Under the pieces are notes generated by a model that saw nothing but the letters and a program-made list of their open reading frames with translations, searched no databases and was not told where the DNA came from. Made by a program: the position numbers and the translations under genes. This document shows, in pieces, positions 1-9,055 of a stretch of 38,289 bases of DNA (its first letter is position 1; each line of letters opens with the position of its first letter). Source of the stretch: Paracoccaceae bacterium (GTDB lineage Bacteria > Pseudomonadota > Alphaproteobacteria > Rhodobacterales > Rhodobacteraceae); contig CACGIS010000006.1 in the NCBI GenBank assembly GCA_902573175.1, forward strand, positions 1-38,289. Direction: 5' to 3'.

Positions 1-123
1 ATTGGATTGGTTGTAATTATTAAAATGATAGAAAAACTTGTTGGTGTAATTGAAGCAAAACGAGGTCGTCCTTTACTAAAAATGCTCATCAGTAAACCCA
101 GAGATGCACACAGGGGTATATAG
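1..123 (+). CDS. C-terminal fragment of an unrecognised protein
   Basis: Frame 1 of the + strand is open from the left edge to a TAG at 121-123, giving the last 40 residues of a protein whose start lies outside the window. The visible part begins with a short hydrophobic run (IGLVVIIKMIEKLVGVI) and ends in a basic tail (KRGRPLLKM, then KPRDAHRGI). This could be the end of a membrane protein, but I do not recognise the family. It converges on mlaF, whose stop codon is about 60 bp away. The absence of a stop and the plausible residue mix are the only support for it being coding. Confidence 0.45.
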   Translation: MGLVVIIKMIEKLVGVIEAKRGRPLLKMLISKPRDAHRGI

Positions 124-159
124 ACTGTCGTTTTGAAAAAAATTACAAAAAGGAAAAGT

Positions 160-189
160 GGTGATGGGTGGAAAAGATCAAGCATCACC
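160..189 (-). terminator. Possible terminator overlapping the mlaF stop codon
   Basis: GGTGATG at 160-166 pairs with CATCACC at 183-189 across a 16-nt loop. On the minus strand the hairpin contains the mlaF TGA and is followed by a T-rich stretch. The long loop and short stem make this a weak call. Confidence 0.3.
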
Positions 190-931
190 TTAAAGTTTCT
201 ATTGGTCCAACAGTCGAGCCAGCTATAAATTGTTTTAAGTATTTGTTTTTAGATTTATCAAGTTGGTTTAATAGACCTGACCATTGTATAATTCCATCGT
301 GAAGAAGTGCGACCTCGTCTGCTATCGATCTAACGGATTGAATATCGTGCGTAATTGTTACGGCTGTAACACCTAATTCTACTACTAATTCTCGTATCAA
401 ATCATTTATAACCTGTGCCATAATTGGGTCTAGTCCCGTAGTTGGCTCATCAAAAAATATAATTTCAGGTTGGGTTGCAATTGCTCTAGCCAATGCCACC
501 CTTTTTTGCATTCCTCCTGAAAGTTCAGATGGAAAATTATCAGCAAAGCTTTTTTTTAATCCCACGCGCTCTAGTTTTTCGATAGCAATTTTCTTTGCTT
601 CGCTAGCATTAATTTTTTGCTTACCGTGTAGGTATCTAAAAGCAACATTTTGCCAAATTGGCAAACTATCGAACAACGCGCCACCCTGAAATAACATGCC
701 AACCTTAGAAAGGATAATATTTTTTTGTGCGCTATTTGGGTCAAAACCATTTAATAAAATTTTTCCAGAATTAGGCTTGATCAGACCAAGTAAGCATTTT
801 AAAATCACTGATTTACCCTGCCCAGAAGCTCCTATGATTACCATAGATTTCCCATTATGAACTTTAAGATTCACGCCCTTAAGTACATGATTTTGACCAA
901 AAGATTTATATACGTCTGAAACATCGATCAT
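185..931 (-). CDS. mlaF: MlaF-type ABC transporter ATPase (lipid/organic solvent transport)
   Basis: This is the cytoplasmic ATPase of the Mla/Ttg2 phospholipid transport system, which keeps the outer membrane asymmetric. The 248 residues contain every ABC motif: Walker A GASGQGKS (34-41), Q-loop Q82, signature LSGGM (137-141), Walker B IIFFDE (157-162) and the switch histidine H195 in TITHD. The LSGGM form of the signature and the GGALFDSL segment after the Q-loop are typical of MlaF. Its ATG overlaps the mlaE stop by 4 bp (ATGA), so the pair is translationally coupled. The MlaD, MlaC and MlaB partners are not in the window. It is the last gene of the dnaB-alr-mlaE-mlaF block. Confidence 0.92.
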   Translation of the reverse strand: MIDVSDVYKSFGQNHVLKGVNLKVHNGKSMVIIGASGQGKSVILKCLLGLIKPNSGKILLNGFDPNSAQKNIILSKVGMLFQGGALFDSLPIWQNVAFRYLHGKQKINASEAKKIAIEKLERVGLKKSFADNFPSELSGGMQKRVALARAIATQPEIIFFDEPTTGLDPIMAQVINDLIRELVVELGVTAVTITHDIQSVRSIADEVALLHDGIIQWSGLLNQLDKSKNKYLKQFIAGSTVGPIETLR

Positions 932-1704
932 GACGAAAAGAAAGCCTCAGTCAAAAAGTAGTTCGCAGCTAGGATCAAAACAGATGCAGATACAACGGCT
1001 GATTTAGTCGCTTGTCCAACGCCTCTTGCGCCTTTTTCACAGCGCATACCAAAAAAACAGCCCATAAGAGCAATTATGCAACCAAAAACGGCACCTTTGA
1101 TGAGGCCACTTAATATATCCCATAACTCAAGATAATTAATCGAATTTATGAGATATATCGTATTGTTGAATTCTAACCGTGTAACGCCGATAACGTACCC
1201 ACCAAGTACTCCAATAGAATCTCCAACTCCTACTAGCAATGGTACTGTCAAAATCGCGGCAACCAATCGTGGAACGACCAAATACTTGATTGGGTCAGTG
1301 GAAAGGGTAGTTAGGGCATCAATTTGTTCTGTGACCTTCATAGTGCCGATTTCTGCGGCTATAGAACTTGCTACGCGTGCTGCTACCATTAAACCTCCCA
1401 AAACGGGGCCAAGCTCACGCACCATGCCGATAGCGACTATTGATGGAACAACTTCTTCGGCATTAAATCTTGCTCCACCAGCATAAATTTGAAGAGCTAA
1501 GGCTCCACCAGTGAAGAATGAGGTTATACCTACTACTGGTAGAGATAACCAACCAATTTGTACTACCGATGAAAAGAATGCTCGCATGAAAAAAGGTGGA
1601 GTTAAAATATATGCAAAAACTCGAATGCAAAATATTATTAGCTCTCCGATAAAACTACAGAATTTCAAAAATATTCTTCCAGTCTGTGCGATAAAGCCTA
1701 TCAT
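928..1704 (-). CDS. mlaE: MlaE-type ABC transporter permease
   Basis: This is the inner-membrane permease that pairs with MlaF. The 258 residues carry the MlaE/DUF140 signature: GGALALQIYAGG, then VPSIVAIGMVRELGPVLGG near residues 86-105, AAEIGTMKVTEQIDAL, and the late GCIIALMGCFFGM helix. Several long hydrophobic stretches fit the usual five to six membrane spans. The start overlaps the alr stop by 4 bp and the stop overlaps the mlaF start by 4 bp, so alr, mlaE and mlaF form one tightly coupled unit. No MlaD-type substrate-binding gene follows, so that part must be encoded elsewhere, or the ABC pair works with another partner. Confidence 0.92.
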   Translation of the reverse strand: MIGFIAQTGRIFLKFCSFIGELIIFCIRVFAYILTPPFFMRAFFSSVVQIGWLSLPVVGITSFFTGGALALQIYAGGARFNAEEVVPSIVAIGMVRELGPVLGGLMVAARVASSIAAEIGTMKVTEQIDALTTLSTDPIKYLVVPRLVAAILTVPLLVGVGDSIGVLGGYVIGVTRLEFNNTIYLINSINYLELWDILSGLIKGAVFGCIIALMGCFFGMRCEKGARGVGQATKSAVVSASVLILAANYFLTEAFFSS

Positions 1705-2744
1705 TTGTTTGCGCTCGCGTATTTACGATTATATCTTTGACCTAAAGAGGTTAGAAATTCGTAGCCTATAGTTCCAGCGCCCTCAGCAAATTTATCCACG
1801 GTTTGCTCAGAATTTATTAGTTCTAACTTATCTGGCTCCCCTTTAAGGCTGGTTATATCTACACCAATTAAGTCCATAGAAATTCGTCCAACAATTGGAC
1901 AACCAATTTCCTCAAAGTACAGTCTGGTTCCTTGGCCAGCGACTCTAAAAATACCGTCAGCATACCCTGCCGATATCGTTGCTATTCTTTTTTCAGATGT
2001 AGAGGTCCAAGTGTTGCCGTAACCTACTGTTTCGCCACTTTTGATATCGCGAATTTGTATCACAGGTATGTCGATTTTCAGAACAGGCAGGCAATCCTGC
2101 ATTGGTGAGCAGCCATAAATACCTATCCCGGGTCTTGTTAAGTCAAAATGATATTCTGGTCCCAATAATATACCACCAGTAGCAGCCAAGGATTTCTTTA
2201 TATTTAGTTTATCTGTAAGGGTGCGAAAAATATTAAGCTGGGTCACATTCATTTTATGGTCTGGTTCATCAGCACAAGCTAAGTGAGACATAATTAAGAC
2301 TGGGTTTAAAGATAGGATTAGCCCCTTTACAGTTTCCCATTCCACTGGCTCCATACCTAATCTATTCATACCAGTATCTAATTGAACACCAAATTTTTTT
2401 TCTTTTAAAAGTTCAGAATGTCTAGAAAGTTGTTCGATAGAATTTATTAGGGGTATTAAGTTATAGTTTTTAATTAACTCAGTATCACCAATCATGTGGC
2501 CAGAAAAAATATAGATTTCTAGTGCATTACCTAGATTAGAGCGCAATTCTGCTCCTTCTTCGGCTGTTGCTACAAAAAATATTCTTGCGCCTTCATCGTA
2601 AAGAGCTTTGGCAACTTGCTTAAGCCCCAATCCATAAGCATTTGCCTTGACTACTGCACCACTATCTTTGCTAGACATACTTCGCAATTTTTGCCAATTA
2701 TGTCTTATGGCATTTAAATCTATTGTTGCTGTCGCTGTCGCCAT
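1701..2744 (-). CDS. alr: Alanine racemase
   Basis: This PLP enzyme interconverts L- and D-alanine, supplying D-Ala for peptidoglycan. The 347 residues show the PLP lysine K33 in VVKANAYGLG, the first part of the barrel with QLDTGMNRLGM (121-131), the SHLACAD loop (153-159), and the second catalytic base Y242 in VGYGNTW. The C-terminal beta domain includes GRISMDL (286-292). Length is normal for the family. The ATG is preceded by a 106-bp gap to dnaB with no clear terminator, so it is probably co-transcribed with dnaB, an order common in Rhodobacterales. It overlaps mlaE by 4 bp. Confidence 0.95.
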   Translation of the reverse strand: MATATATIDLNAIRHNWQKLRSMSSKDSGAVVKANAYGLGLKQVAKALYDEGARIFFVATAEEGAELRSNLGNALEIYIFSGHMIGDTELIKNYNLIPLINSIEQLSRHSELLKEKKFGVQLDTGMNRLGMEPVEWETVKGLILSLNPVLIMSHLACADEPDHKMNVTQLNIFRTLTDKLNIKKSLAATGGILLGPEYHFDLTRPGIGIYGCSPMQDCLPVLKIDIPVIQIRDIKSGETVGYGNTWTSTSEKRIATISAGYADGIFRVAGQGTRLYFEEIGCPIVGRISMDLIGVDITSLKGEPDKLELINSEQTVDKFAEGAGTIGYEFLTSLGQRYNRKYASANK

Positions 2745-2850
2745 TTATCAAAAATCAAAAATTGAGAATAAGTTTTCGAAAGAACAGTAGAATAAAAAAT
2801 CAGGGAAAACCAATAAATTAAAACAAATTGCCGAAAATTTTAGCTCATGT

Positions 2851-4344
2851 TTATCTTGGTTGCTTATCACCGTTCAATTGTTGTTGCCAGGGCTTTGCTA
2901 AATTTCCAAAGCGTGTGAATTTTCCTTCAAAACTGAGTTCGACTGTTCCAATTGGACCATGCCTCTGTTTGCCCAAAATTAACTCAGCGCGACCATGAAG
3001 GCGATCCATTTCTTCCTGCCAGATTGCCATCTTCTCTAAGTCATGATCACTGGGTTTTTCACGCTCCTTGTAATATTCTTCACGATAGACAAATAAAACC
3101 ACATCAGCGTCTTGCTCAATAGAGCCAGACTCCCTTAAGTCTGCAAGTTGTGGTCTTTTATCATCTCTATTTTCCACCTGTCTCGATAATTGAGAAAGGG
3201 CAATTACTGGAATATTTAACTCCTTTGCAATAGCTTTTAGACCTTGAGTAATTTCTGAAATTTCATTTACTCTACTCTCTTTGCTCGAAGCTGCACGAAC
3301 TAATTGCAGATAATCAATAATCAGTGCGTCGAGACCATAAGTACGTTTTAAACGTCGAGCTCTTGATGCTAGCTGAGCAATTGTTAGTGCAGGTGTGTCA
3401 TCTATATATAAGGGTGAGCTTTCAATGGATTTAGCAGCTTCAACAAATCTACGAAATTCATTTTCTGTCATATCACCACGCCTTATTTGCTCTGATGGTA
3501 TTTCAGCGGTCTCAGATAAAATACGAGCTGCTAACTGCTCAGCGCTCATCTCCAACGAATAAAACCCAACAATCCCTCCATCTATAGTTTCTGATGATCC
3601 ATCTGGATTATCACGCTTATGAAAAGACTTAGCAATATTATAGGCGATATTCGTGGCCAATGAAGTTTTTCCCATTGAGGGGCGACCAGCCAAAATAATT
3701 AAATCAGACGAATGAAGGCCACCCATTTTTTTATCTAAATCGATAAAACCTGTTGATATTCCGGCAAGATTTCCGTCTCGGTGGTGTGCTGCATTAGCTA
3801 CTTGGACCGCTTCGCCCAGGGCTTTAAGAAAGGATTTAAAGCCAGTTTCAGACTTTCCGCTATCTCCGATTTGATAGAGATTTTGTTCGGCTAAAATTAT
3901 TTGCTCTTCAGGTTGCTCGTCTACTTTAATGGATTGAGCTCGAGAGCTTATTTCTTGACCCAAAGCTATTAGTTCTCTTCTTATGGCTAGGTCATAAACC
4001 AATTTTGAATAATCTTTAATTGCAGAACTTGCTACTGAACCGGCCATTAGCTGAGCTAAATAGGAACTTCCACCTAGCTCTCGTAGGCCCTCGTCTTCTG
4101 TAAGAAAGGTATTTACTGTTACAGCTGAGGCTAGTTTTCCGTCTTTTATCCTGTTCGAAACAACATCAAAAATTCGAGAATGAACTGGATCGTAAAAATG
4201 CTCGGGATCTATTTTATCTTCTAATGAATAAAATAGATCGTTGTTGTTAAGTATTCCCCCTAAAAGCTGTTGCTCAGCTTCTATCGAGTGAGGCACCATA
4301 TCTGCAGGATTTTTATTAGAATTGATCTCTGCGAATTTGTTCAT
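2851..4344 (-). CDS. dnaB: Replicative DNA helicase DnaB
   Basis: DnaB is the hexameric 5'-3' helicase that unwinds DNA at the fork. Counted from the chosen start there are 497 residues: an N-terminal all-alpha primase-interacting domain beginning at PHSIEAEQQLLGGIL, a linker, and a RecA-type domain with Walker A GRPSMGKT and Walker B LIIDYLQLV, ending with the DADVVLFVYREEYY and KQRHGPIGTVEL segments. The frame also permits a TTG start at 4383 (13 residues longer), but the ATG at 4344 has a good Shine-Dalgarno (AAGGGG, about 6 nt upstream), so I prefer it. A perfect DnaA box lies about 70 bp upstream. Confidence 0.96.
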   Translation of the reverse strand: MNKFAEINSNKNPADMVPHSIEAEQQLLGGILNNNDLFYSLEDKIDPEHFYDPVHSRIFDVVSNRIKDGKLASAVTVNTFLTEDEGLRELGGSSYLAQLMAGSVASSAIKDYSKLVYDLAIRRELIALGQEISSRAQSIKVDEQPEEQIILAEQNLYQIGDSGKSETGFKSFLKALGEAVQVANAAHHRDGNLAGISTGFIDLDKKMGGLHSSDLIILAGRPSMGKTSLATNIAYNIAKSFHKRDNPDGSSETIDGGIVGFYSLEMSAEQLAARILSETAEIPSEQIRRGDMTENEFRRFVEAAKSIESSPLYIDDTPALTIAQLASRARRLKRTYGLDALIIDYLQLVRAASSKESRVNEISEITQGLKAIAKELNIPVIALSQLSRQVENRDDKRPQLADLRESGSIEQDADVVLFVYREEYYKEREKPSDHDLEKMAIWQEEMDRLHGRAELILGKQRHGPIGTVELSFEGKFTRFGNLAKPWQQQLNGDKQPR

Positions 4345-4411
4345 TGGCACCCCTTGGAATCTACTCTTTCCTGATAACTTCAACTAACACTAGAGGCAAA
4401 ATGTATATCTA

Positions 4412-4420
4412 TGTGGATAA
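4412..4420 (-). promoter_or_regulatory. Consensus DnaA box upstream of dnaB
   Basis: The minus strand reads TTATCCACA, the strongest form of the DnaA-binding 9-mer. It lies in the 172-bp gap between pyrE and dnaB, about 67 bp before the chosen dnaB start, where a promoter would be expected. A single 9-mer can arise by chance in 38 kb (expected roughly 0.3 occurrences at even base composition). Confidence 0.45.
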
Positions 4421-4516
4421 CATGTTAATCACAATATATATTACCTGAATAATGAGTAACACTAAATATGGTAGATATAAAGGTATTTTGTAACTAAATA
4501 TTTAAATAAATAATTA

Positions 4517-5194
4517 CTATTTGGATCTTTTTTCCTGCCATTTTCTGGGCTGTTCCAAAAACTCTCTAACTTCAGATAATGTTTCAGAATCAAAGCTATC
4601 ATTTTTTTTAGCCTCTTCAAAAACATCCCACCAGGTACATAGTTTGTGTAAAGTGATCCCTTTTCTTCCCAGAATCTCCTCTGTTTCTGGAAAAATACCA
4701 TAATAAAAAATTACCGCCGTATGAGAGCATTTGGCTCCAGTTTCTCGTATTGCTTCAACAAAAGACAGCTTGGAACCACCATCTGTAGTTAAGTCTTCAA
4801 CCAACAAAACGTTTTGATTTTCATGGATGTTGCCCTCAATCCGAGCATTTCGACCATAGCCTTTTGGTTGTTTTCTAATATAACTCATGGGTAATCCCAT
4901 TCTTTCGGCTAATAAAGCTGCAAATGGAATTCCGGCCGTTTCTCCGCCTGCAATATTATCAAAAACTTCAAAACCAGCATTACGCATCACAGTAATAGCT
5001 AAAAAATCCATTATTGTTGAACGCACTCTTGGATAGGAAATTAATTTTCTACAATCTATATATGTTGGGCTTGGCAATCCAGACGCCAGAGTAAATGGAT
5101 TTTTCGAGTTAAAGTGAACAGCCTTTACTTCAAGCAGCATTCGTGCGGTCAGTCTTGCGATCTCTGAATTGGCTGAATAATTTGATGAGATCAT
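4517..5194 (-). CDS. pyrE: Orotate phosphoribosyltransferase
   Basis: PyrE joins orotate to PRPP to make OMP in pyrimidine synthesis. The 225 residues contain the PRPP-binding loop [13 protein letters not shown] (129-141), the [17 protein letters not shown] substrate region (34-50) and the flexible loop around RKQPKGYGR (107-115). The ATG has a strong Shine-Dalgarno, AAGGAG, 6 nt upstream. It lies 40 bp after pyrC on the same strand, so the two make a pyrC-pyrE operon covering the fourth and fifth steps (dihydroorotase and OPRT, with the dehydrogenase elsewhere). Length and motifs are ordinary. Confidence 0.95.
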   Translation of the reverse strand: MISSNYSANSEIARLTARMLLEVKAVHFNSKNPFTLASGLPSPTYIDCRKLISYPRVRSTIMDFLAITVMRNAGFEVFDNIAGGETAGIPFAALLAERMGLPMSYIRKQPKGYGRNARIEGNIHENQNVLLVEDLTTDGGSKLSFVEAIRETGAKCSHTAVIFYYGIFPETEEILGRKGITLHKLCTWWDVFEEAKKNDSFDSETLSEVREFLEQPRKWQEKRSK

Positions 5195-5234
5195 ATTTGG
5201 CTCCTTTGGGATAGAAACAATAAATTTTATAAAT

Positions 5235-6287
5235 TTATTTAAATTGAGCTTGTACTTGCCATTTTGTTTTAAAGTTAGGTTTAAAGACTGTTATTTTTCC
5301 ACTGGGAGTAGATATTTTTTCTGGAAAAGAGGTGGGCTTATCTTTCTTTACAATCCTAATTTTATCATTGTTAATATTTTTTCCATAAAATTTAGCTCCG
5401 TTGATCGATGTAAATAACTCTAATTTATTCAAGGCGTTTTGTTCTTCAAAAATATGTGCTAAAATTTCCAATGAATTCGTGGCAGTAAAACAGCCAGCGC
5501 ACCCGCAGGAACTTTCCTTATCTCGGTCTAAATGGGGTGCACTATCTGTTCCTAGAAAAAATTTTGGCGACCCCGAAATAACTGCCTCTACCAGTGCCAA
5601 TCGATGAGTTTCTCGTTTTACCACTGGTAGACAATAAAAATGAGGCCTTATGCCGCCAGCCAATAAATCGTTTCTATTTATGGAAAGGTGATGGGTAGTA
5701 ACTGTTGCTGCTAAATTCTCGTTTTCTGAAAAAACATAATCTACTGCGTCTTTAGTTGTAATATGTTCCATGATAACCTTTAAAGTTGGGTTATCAGTGC
5801 GGATTTTGTTCAGAACGTTATCGATAAAAGCCTTTTCTCGATCAAAAATATCAATATTTTTTTCGGTTACCTCTCCATGAATGCACAGTGGGCATCCAAT
5901 TTCTGCCATAATTTCCAGAACAGGTTTAATTTTTTCAAAGTTATGGACACCAGATTGAGAGTTCGTTGTTGCTCCTGCTGGATATAATTTTACTGCTGAA
6001 ATTTGGCCACTTAGAAAGCCTTCTTTCACTTCTTTAGGGTCTGTTTCTTCTGTTAAGTAAAGAGTCATCAAAGGGTCAAAAGATAAATTAGGTTTCAGGG
6101 CGCTCAATATGCGTCGTTTATAATTTTCTGCATCAATTAACTTTGTAATTGGCGGAACTAAATTAGGCATTATTATAGCTCTTGCAAAAGATTTCGCTGA
6201 CTCATTTACGGTAATGGGTAAAAAGTCTTCATCTCTCAAATGGAGATGCCAATCGTCTGGACGCACTATTACTAGTTCTTTAGTCAT
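5235..6287 (-). CDS. pyrC: Dihydroorotase, class II
   Basis: PyrC cyclises carbamoyl aspartate to dihydroorotate. The 350 residues match the E. coli-type (class II) zinc amidohydrolase: HLH metal motif at H14 and H16 in [10 protein letters not shown], carboxylated lysine K100 in [11 protein letters not shown], further metal histidines H137 (CIHGEV) and H175 (MEHITT), and the catalytic aspartate in GTDSAPH. The CGCAGCF segment after the DSAPH motif is also seen in this class. The ATG opens a pyrC-pyrE pair. A 139-bp divergent gap separates it from the XdhC-type gene. No frameshift or truncation is seen. Confidence 0.95.
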   Translation of the reverse strand: MTKELVIVRPDDWHLHLRDEDFLPITVNESAKSFARAIIMPNLVPPITKLIDAENYKRRILSALKPNLSFDPLMTLYLTEETDPKEVKEGFLSGQISAVKLYPAGATTNSQSGVHNFEKIKPVLEIMAEIGCPLCIHGEVTEKNIDIFDREKAFIDNVLNKIRTDNPTLKVIMEHITTKDAVDYVFSENENLAATVTTHHLSINRNDLLAGGIRPHFYCLPVVKRETHRLALVEAVISGSPKFFLGTDSAPHLDRDKESSCGCAGCFTATNSLEILAHIFEEQNALNKLELFTSINGAKFYGKNINNDKIRIVKKDKPTSFPEKISTPSGKITVFKPNFKTKWQVQAQFK

Positions 6288-6426
6288 AGAATGGCGTTAC
6301 ACAATATTTTAAAGGCTTTCTAGTTAAAGATTCTATTAAGTGTTGAATTTGAGTTATTTGCCAATTCATTCACCCTAAATTAGAGTATTGAAAAAAATTT
6401 AGATACTCCGATTAGGTTAAGAATTT

Positions 6427-7398
6427 ATGCAGTCAAAATTTGATAATTTACTCCAAGTTGCATCTCAATGGCATGAAAAGGGCATTGGAGCAGTTATTGC
6501 GACGGTTATTGAAACTTGGGGGTCAGCTCCACGTCGCGTTGGTTCTCAGTTAATCGTATCAGGTGATGGGCATATGCAAGGTTCAGTTTCAGGTGGGTGT
6601 GTTGAGGGAGCAGTAGTTTTGGAAGCTTTAGATTCTCTAAAGGACGGCAAAACGAAAGTATTAGAATATGGCGTTAGTGACGATGACGCATTTGCTGTAG
6701 GTTTGGCCTGCGGTGGTAAAATGAGAGTCCTCGTAGAACCTGTTGGGAAGCAAATGCCACAAAACCTTTTGCAAGAATTAGTGAAAGCAATAGCTGAATA
6801 TGAGTCTGTTATATATGAAATCAATATAAAAACTCTGCAACGTCGCTTAGTTTACAATGATTACGAAGATAGAATTCGTAGGGACAGATCAGGGTTTAAA
6901 GAAGACGGAGTAACGTTCTTAAATGTTTATTCTCCTAAACTAAAAATAGATATAGTAGGTGCGGTACATATTGCTCAAGCCCTTGTGCCAATTGCTGAAA
7001 TAGCTGGTTTTTCCCCTCGAATAATCGATCCGCGAGAAAGTTTTGCAAATCGTGAACGTTTTGGAAGCATTGAAATATCTAATGATTTTCCTGATGTAGC
7101 TTTGACTAAAACTAAGCCGAATTATAGAACCGCAGTTATTCTTTTGACTCACGATCCGAAATTAGATGATCCTGCACTGCACATAGCCTTGCAGAGTGAA
7201 GCATTTTATATTGGAGCATTGGGTTCAAAGAAAACACACCAGCAACGTATTAACAGGCTCAAACAGGCTGGCTTTACAGAAAAACAAATTGATCGTGTTA
7301 ACGGTCCAATAGGCCTCAACATAGGTGCGTCTTCACCAGAGGAAATAGCAATTTCAATTCTATCAGAGGTTATCGCAACGCTTCGGTTGGTTAAATGA
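6427..7398 (+). CDS. xdhC: XdhC/CoxI family molybdoenzyme maturation protein
   Basis: XdhC-type proteins bind the molybdenum cofactor, help its sulfuration, and insert it into xanthine dehydrogenase-like hydroxylases. The 323 residues have the N-terminal XdhC_CoxI domain (ETWGSAPRRVGSQ at 29-41, SGGCVEGAV at 55-63, GLACGGKMRVLVEP at 92-105) and a C-terminal Rossmann domain starting near 175 (IVGAVHIAQALVP). It ends with the family hallmark PIGLNIGASSPEEIAISI. The Rossmann glycine pattern is GAVH where many members have GAGH. No molybdoenzyme subunit, MobA or CoxE gene lies nearby, so its client enzyme is elsewhere. It is transcribed alone. Confidence 0.85.
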   Translation: MQSKFDNLLQVASQWHEKGIGAVIATVIETWGSAPRRVGSQLIVSGDGHMQGSVSGGCVEGAVVLEALDSLKDGKTKVLEYGVSDDDAFAVGLACGGKMRVLVEPVGKQMPQNLLQELVKAIAEYESVIYEINIKTLQRRLVYNDYEDRIRRDRSGFKEDGVTFLNVYSPKLKIDIVGAVHIAQALVPIAEIAGFSPRIIDPRESFANRERFGSIEISNDFPDVALTKTKPNYRTAVILLTHDPKLDDPALHIALQSEAFYIGALGSKKTHQQRINRLKQAGFTEKQIDRVNGPIGLNIGASSPEEIAISILSEVIATLRLVK

Positions 7399-7516
7399 TG
7401 CTAAGCTATGCTAATGTAAATGAAGAAAATGGCTTTTTAGTCGTTCACGTGATTAAGATTAAGAACAAAAAATTAGTCAAATTTCAAATTATCTAACTTG
7501 ACTGATAAATAAAAAA

Positions 7517-7543
7517 TAAGGCGTTAAAAAGCCTTAAATTTTT
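7517..7543. terminator. Bidirectional terminator between xdhC and infC
   Basis: TAAGGC at 7517-7522 pairs with GCCTTA at 7531-7536 over an 8-nt loop. Runs of A precede and runs of T follow the stem, so it can act on both converging transcripts. Confidence 0.65.
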
Positions 7544-7563
7544 GGTCAATTTTCGAGATAAGT

Positions 7564-8112
7564 TTATTTAGTTGGCATAGGCCCGATCATCATAGTCATC
7601 TGCCGTCCTTCTAATTTTGGTATATTCTCAACTTTGCCATGGTCTTTAACATCATCAGCTACTCGTTCGAGTAATTCTCTGCCAAGCTCTTGGTGGGCCA
7701 TTTCTCTCCCTCTGAACCGCATAGTAATTTTCACTTTGTCGCCATTTTCAAGAAATTTGTACACGCTTCTCATTTTTACATCATAATCATGTATATCGGT
7801 TCCAGGTCGGAATTTTATTTCTTTAACTTCAATTATTTTTTGTTTCTTACGAGCCTCAGACTCACGTTTCTGTTGTTCATATTTATACTTTCCAAAATCC
7901 ATTATTTTACAAACTGGTGGACTAGCGTTAGGCGAAATTTCAACTAAATCTAAGCCAACGTCTTCTGCCATTAAGAGTGCTTTTTCTGGGGACACTACCC
8001 CTTCATTCTCTCCTTCAGCGCCTATTAATCTGATTTCTGGGCTCTGGATACCATCATTTACTCTGGGTCCAGTTTCGCGCGAGGGTGGCGCGTTGTGCGG
8101 TTTACGAGCTAT
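7564..8112 (-). CDS. infC: Translation initiation factor IF-3 with an AUA start codon
   Basis: IF3 binds the 30S subunit and rejects wrong start codons and tRNAs. From the ATA at 8110-8112 the protein has 182 residues, the normal length. It includes the N-domain ([45 protein letters not shown]), a lysine-rich linker ([15 protein letters not shown]) and the C-domain ([26 protein letters not shown]). The first conventional in-frame codon is a GTG at 7995, which would delete about 40 conserved residues. No ATG, GTG or TTG occurs between the upstream stop at 8128-8130 and that GTG. The ATA has AAAGGA 8 nt upstream. E. coli infC starts with the rare AUU and is autoregulated through it, so this start is probably functional. 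Confidence 0.9.
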   Translation of the reverse strand: MARKPHNAPPSRETGPRVNDGIQSPEIRLIGAEGENEGVVSPEKALLMAEDVGLDLVEISPNASPPVCKIMDFGKYKYEQQKRESEARKKQKIIEVKEIKFRPGTDIHDYDVKMRSVYKFLENGDKVKITMRFRGREMAHQELGRELLERVADDVKDHGKVENIPKLEGRQMTMMIGPMPTK

Positions 8113-8126
8113 TGCTTTGTTCCTTT
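8113..8126 (-). promoter_or_regulatory. Ribosome-binding site that fixes the infC AUA start
   Basis: On the minus strand AAAGGA (8126-8121) is followed by ACAAAGCA and then the ATA codon. The 11-base segment AAAGGAACAAA recurs at the same distance before the ATC codon of rsmA. Confidence 0.7.
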
Positions 8127-8248
8127 GTTAGTTACTAAGTCATGCCCGGCAAAATAGTCATGCCGTATTGCTCTTTCAAGATACAATTTTTCTTTATTTT
8201 GATAATTTTCAATTATTTTGCCAATAATGTAGATTTTATTTGTACTAA

Positions 8249-9055
8249 TCATCCTACGAACGCTTTTTCTACAACGTAATGAGCGGGCTCTGAGTTAGCT
8301 CCTTCTTTAAGTCCAAATTCTTCAAAGATTTTCTTCAAATCTGTATTTAAACCGATAGATCCACATACCATTGCACGGTCAGTTTCTTTGGCAAGATTTT
8401 TTATGTCTAAGTCGTTAAGTAATTTTCCATTTTTGAGCAGATCAGTAATGCGGCCCATTTGATTGCTCTGGTCTCTAGTGGTGGTAGGGTAATAAATTAG
8501 CTTTTTTATAGCATTATCGCCTACTAACTCTGACATTACTCCACCGTTTTTAATTTCCTGAATTAAATTTTCTCCATAGGCCAATTCATTCCTGTTACGA
8601 CAGGTATGGGTTAAAATTATTTGTTCATAGTCCTCATAAGTCTGAGGCTCCCTTAATAGGGATGCGAATGGCGCAATGCCCGTTCCCGTCGCAAAAAACC
8701 AAATTCTTTTGCCAGGCAGTAGTGCGTCATGAACCAATGTTCCTACGGGTTTTGGTCTGAGAATGATTTGATCACCCTTTTTAACATGCTGGAGCTTGGA
8801 TGTAAGGGGGCCGTCTTGAACTTTTATAGAGTAAAATTCCAGTTCATCATCCCATGCAGGAGAGGCGATTGAGTAGGCACGAAGTAAAGGTTTCCCGTCT
8901 TCTTTAAGCAATCCAATCATAACAAACTCACCAGATCGAAAGCGTAGTGTTTTGGGGCGGGTAACTTTGAAAGAAAACAATCGATCTGTATAATGCTGCA
9001 CTCCAATTACAGTTTGTGCGTCTGGAAGCGTAGGCGTTATCTTTGGAGCATTCAC
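8249..9055 (-). CDS. fpr: Ferredoxin/flavodoxin-NADP(+) reductase
   Basis: This FAD enzyme moves electrons between NADPH and ferredoxin or flavodoxin. The 268 residues closely resemble Rhodobacter capsulatus FPR. They show the FAD motif RAYSIASPAWD, the pyrophosphate region GPLTSKLQHV, the nucleotide-binding FFATGTGIAPFASL, then YYPTTTR, RAMVCGS, and the C-terminal EKAFVG tail typical of bacterial subclass I FPRs. I chose the GTG at 9055 because the protein then begins just before LPDAQTV, as in the family. A TTG at 9166 would add 37 basic residues (FLHFLGALNQRSLL and so on) with no clear ribosome-binding site. A P450 gene lies upstream and may draw on it, but FPR also serves general redox roles. 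Confidence 0.9.
   Translation of the reverse strand: MNAPKITPTLPDAQTVIGVQHYTDRLFSFKVTRPKTLRFRSGEFVMIGLLKEDGKPLLRAYSIASPAWDDELEFYSIKVQDGPLTSKLQHVKKGDQIILRPKPVGTLVHDALLPGKRIWFFATGTGIAPFASLLREPQTYEDYEQIILTHTCRNRNELAYGENLIQEIKNGGVMSELVGDNAIKKLIYYPTTTRDQSNQMGRITDLLKNGKLLNDLDIKNLAKETDRAMVCGSIGLNTDLKKIFEEFGLKEGANSEPAHYVVEKAFVG

Noticed and set aside
1792-1800. Second DnaA-box-like 9-mer TTATCCACG
   Set aside because: It has one mismatch and lies inside alr coding sequence.
4462-4701. 79-residue minus-strand frame overlapping the end of pyrE
   Set aside because: It runs in another frame over pyrE, has no ribosome-binding site and unnatural composition, so it is a shadow.
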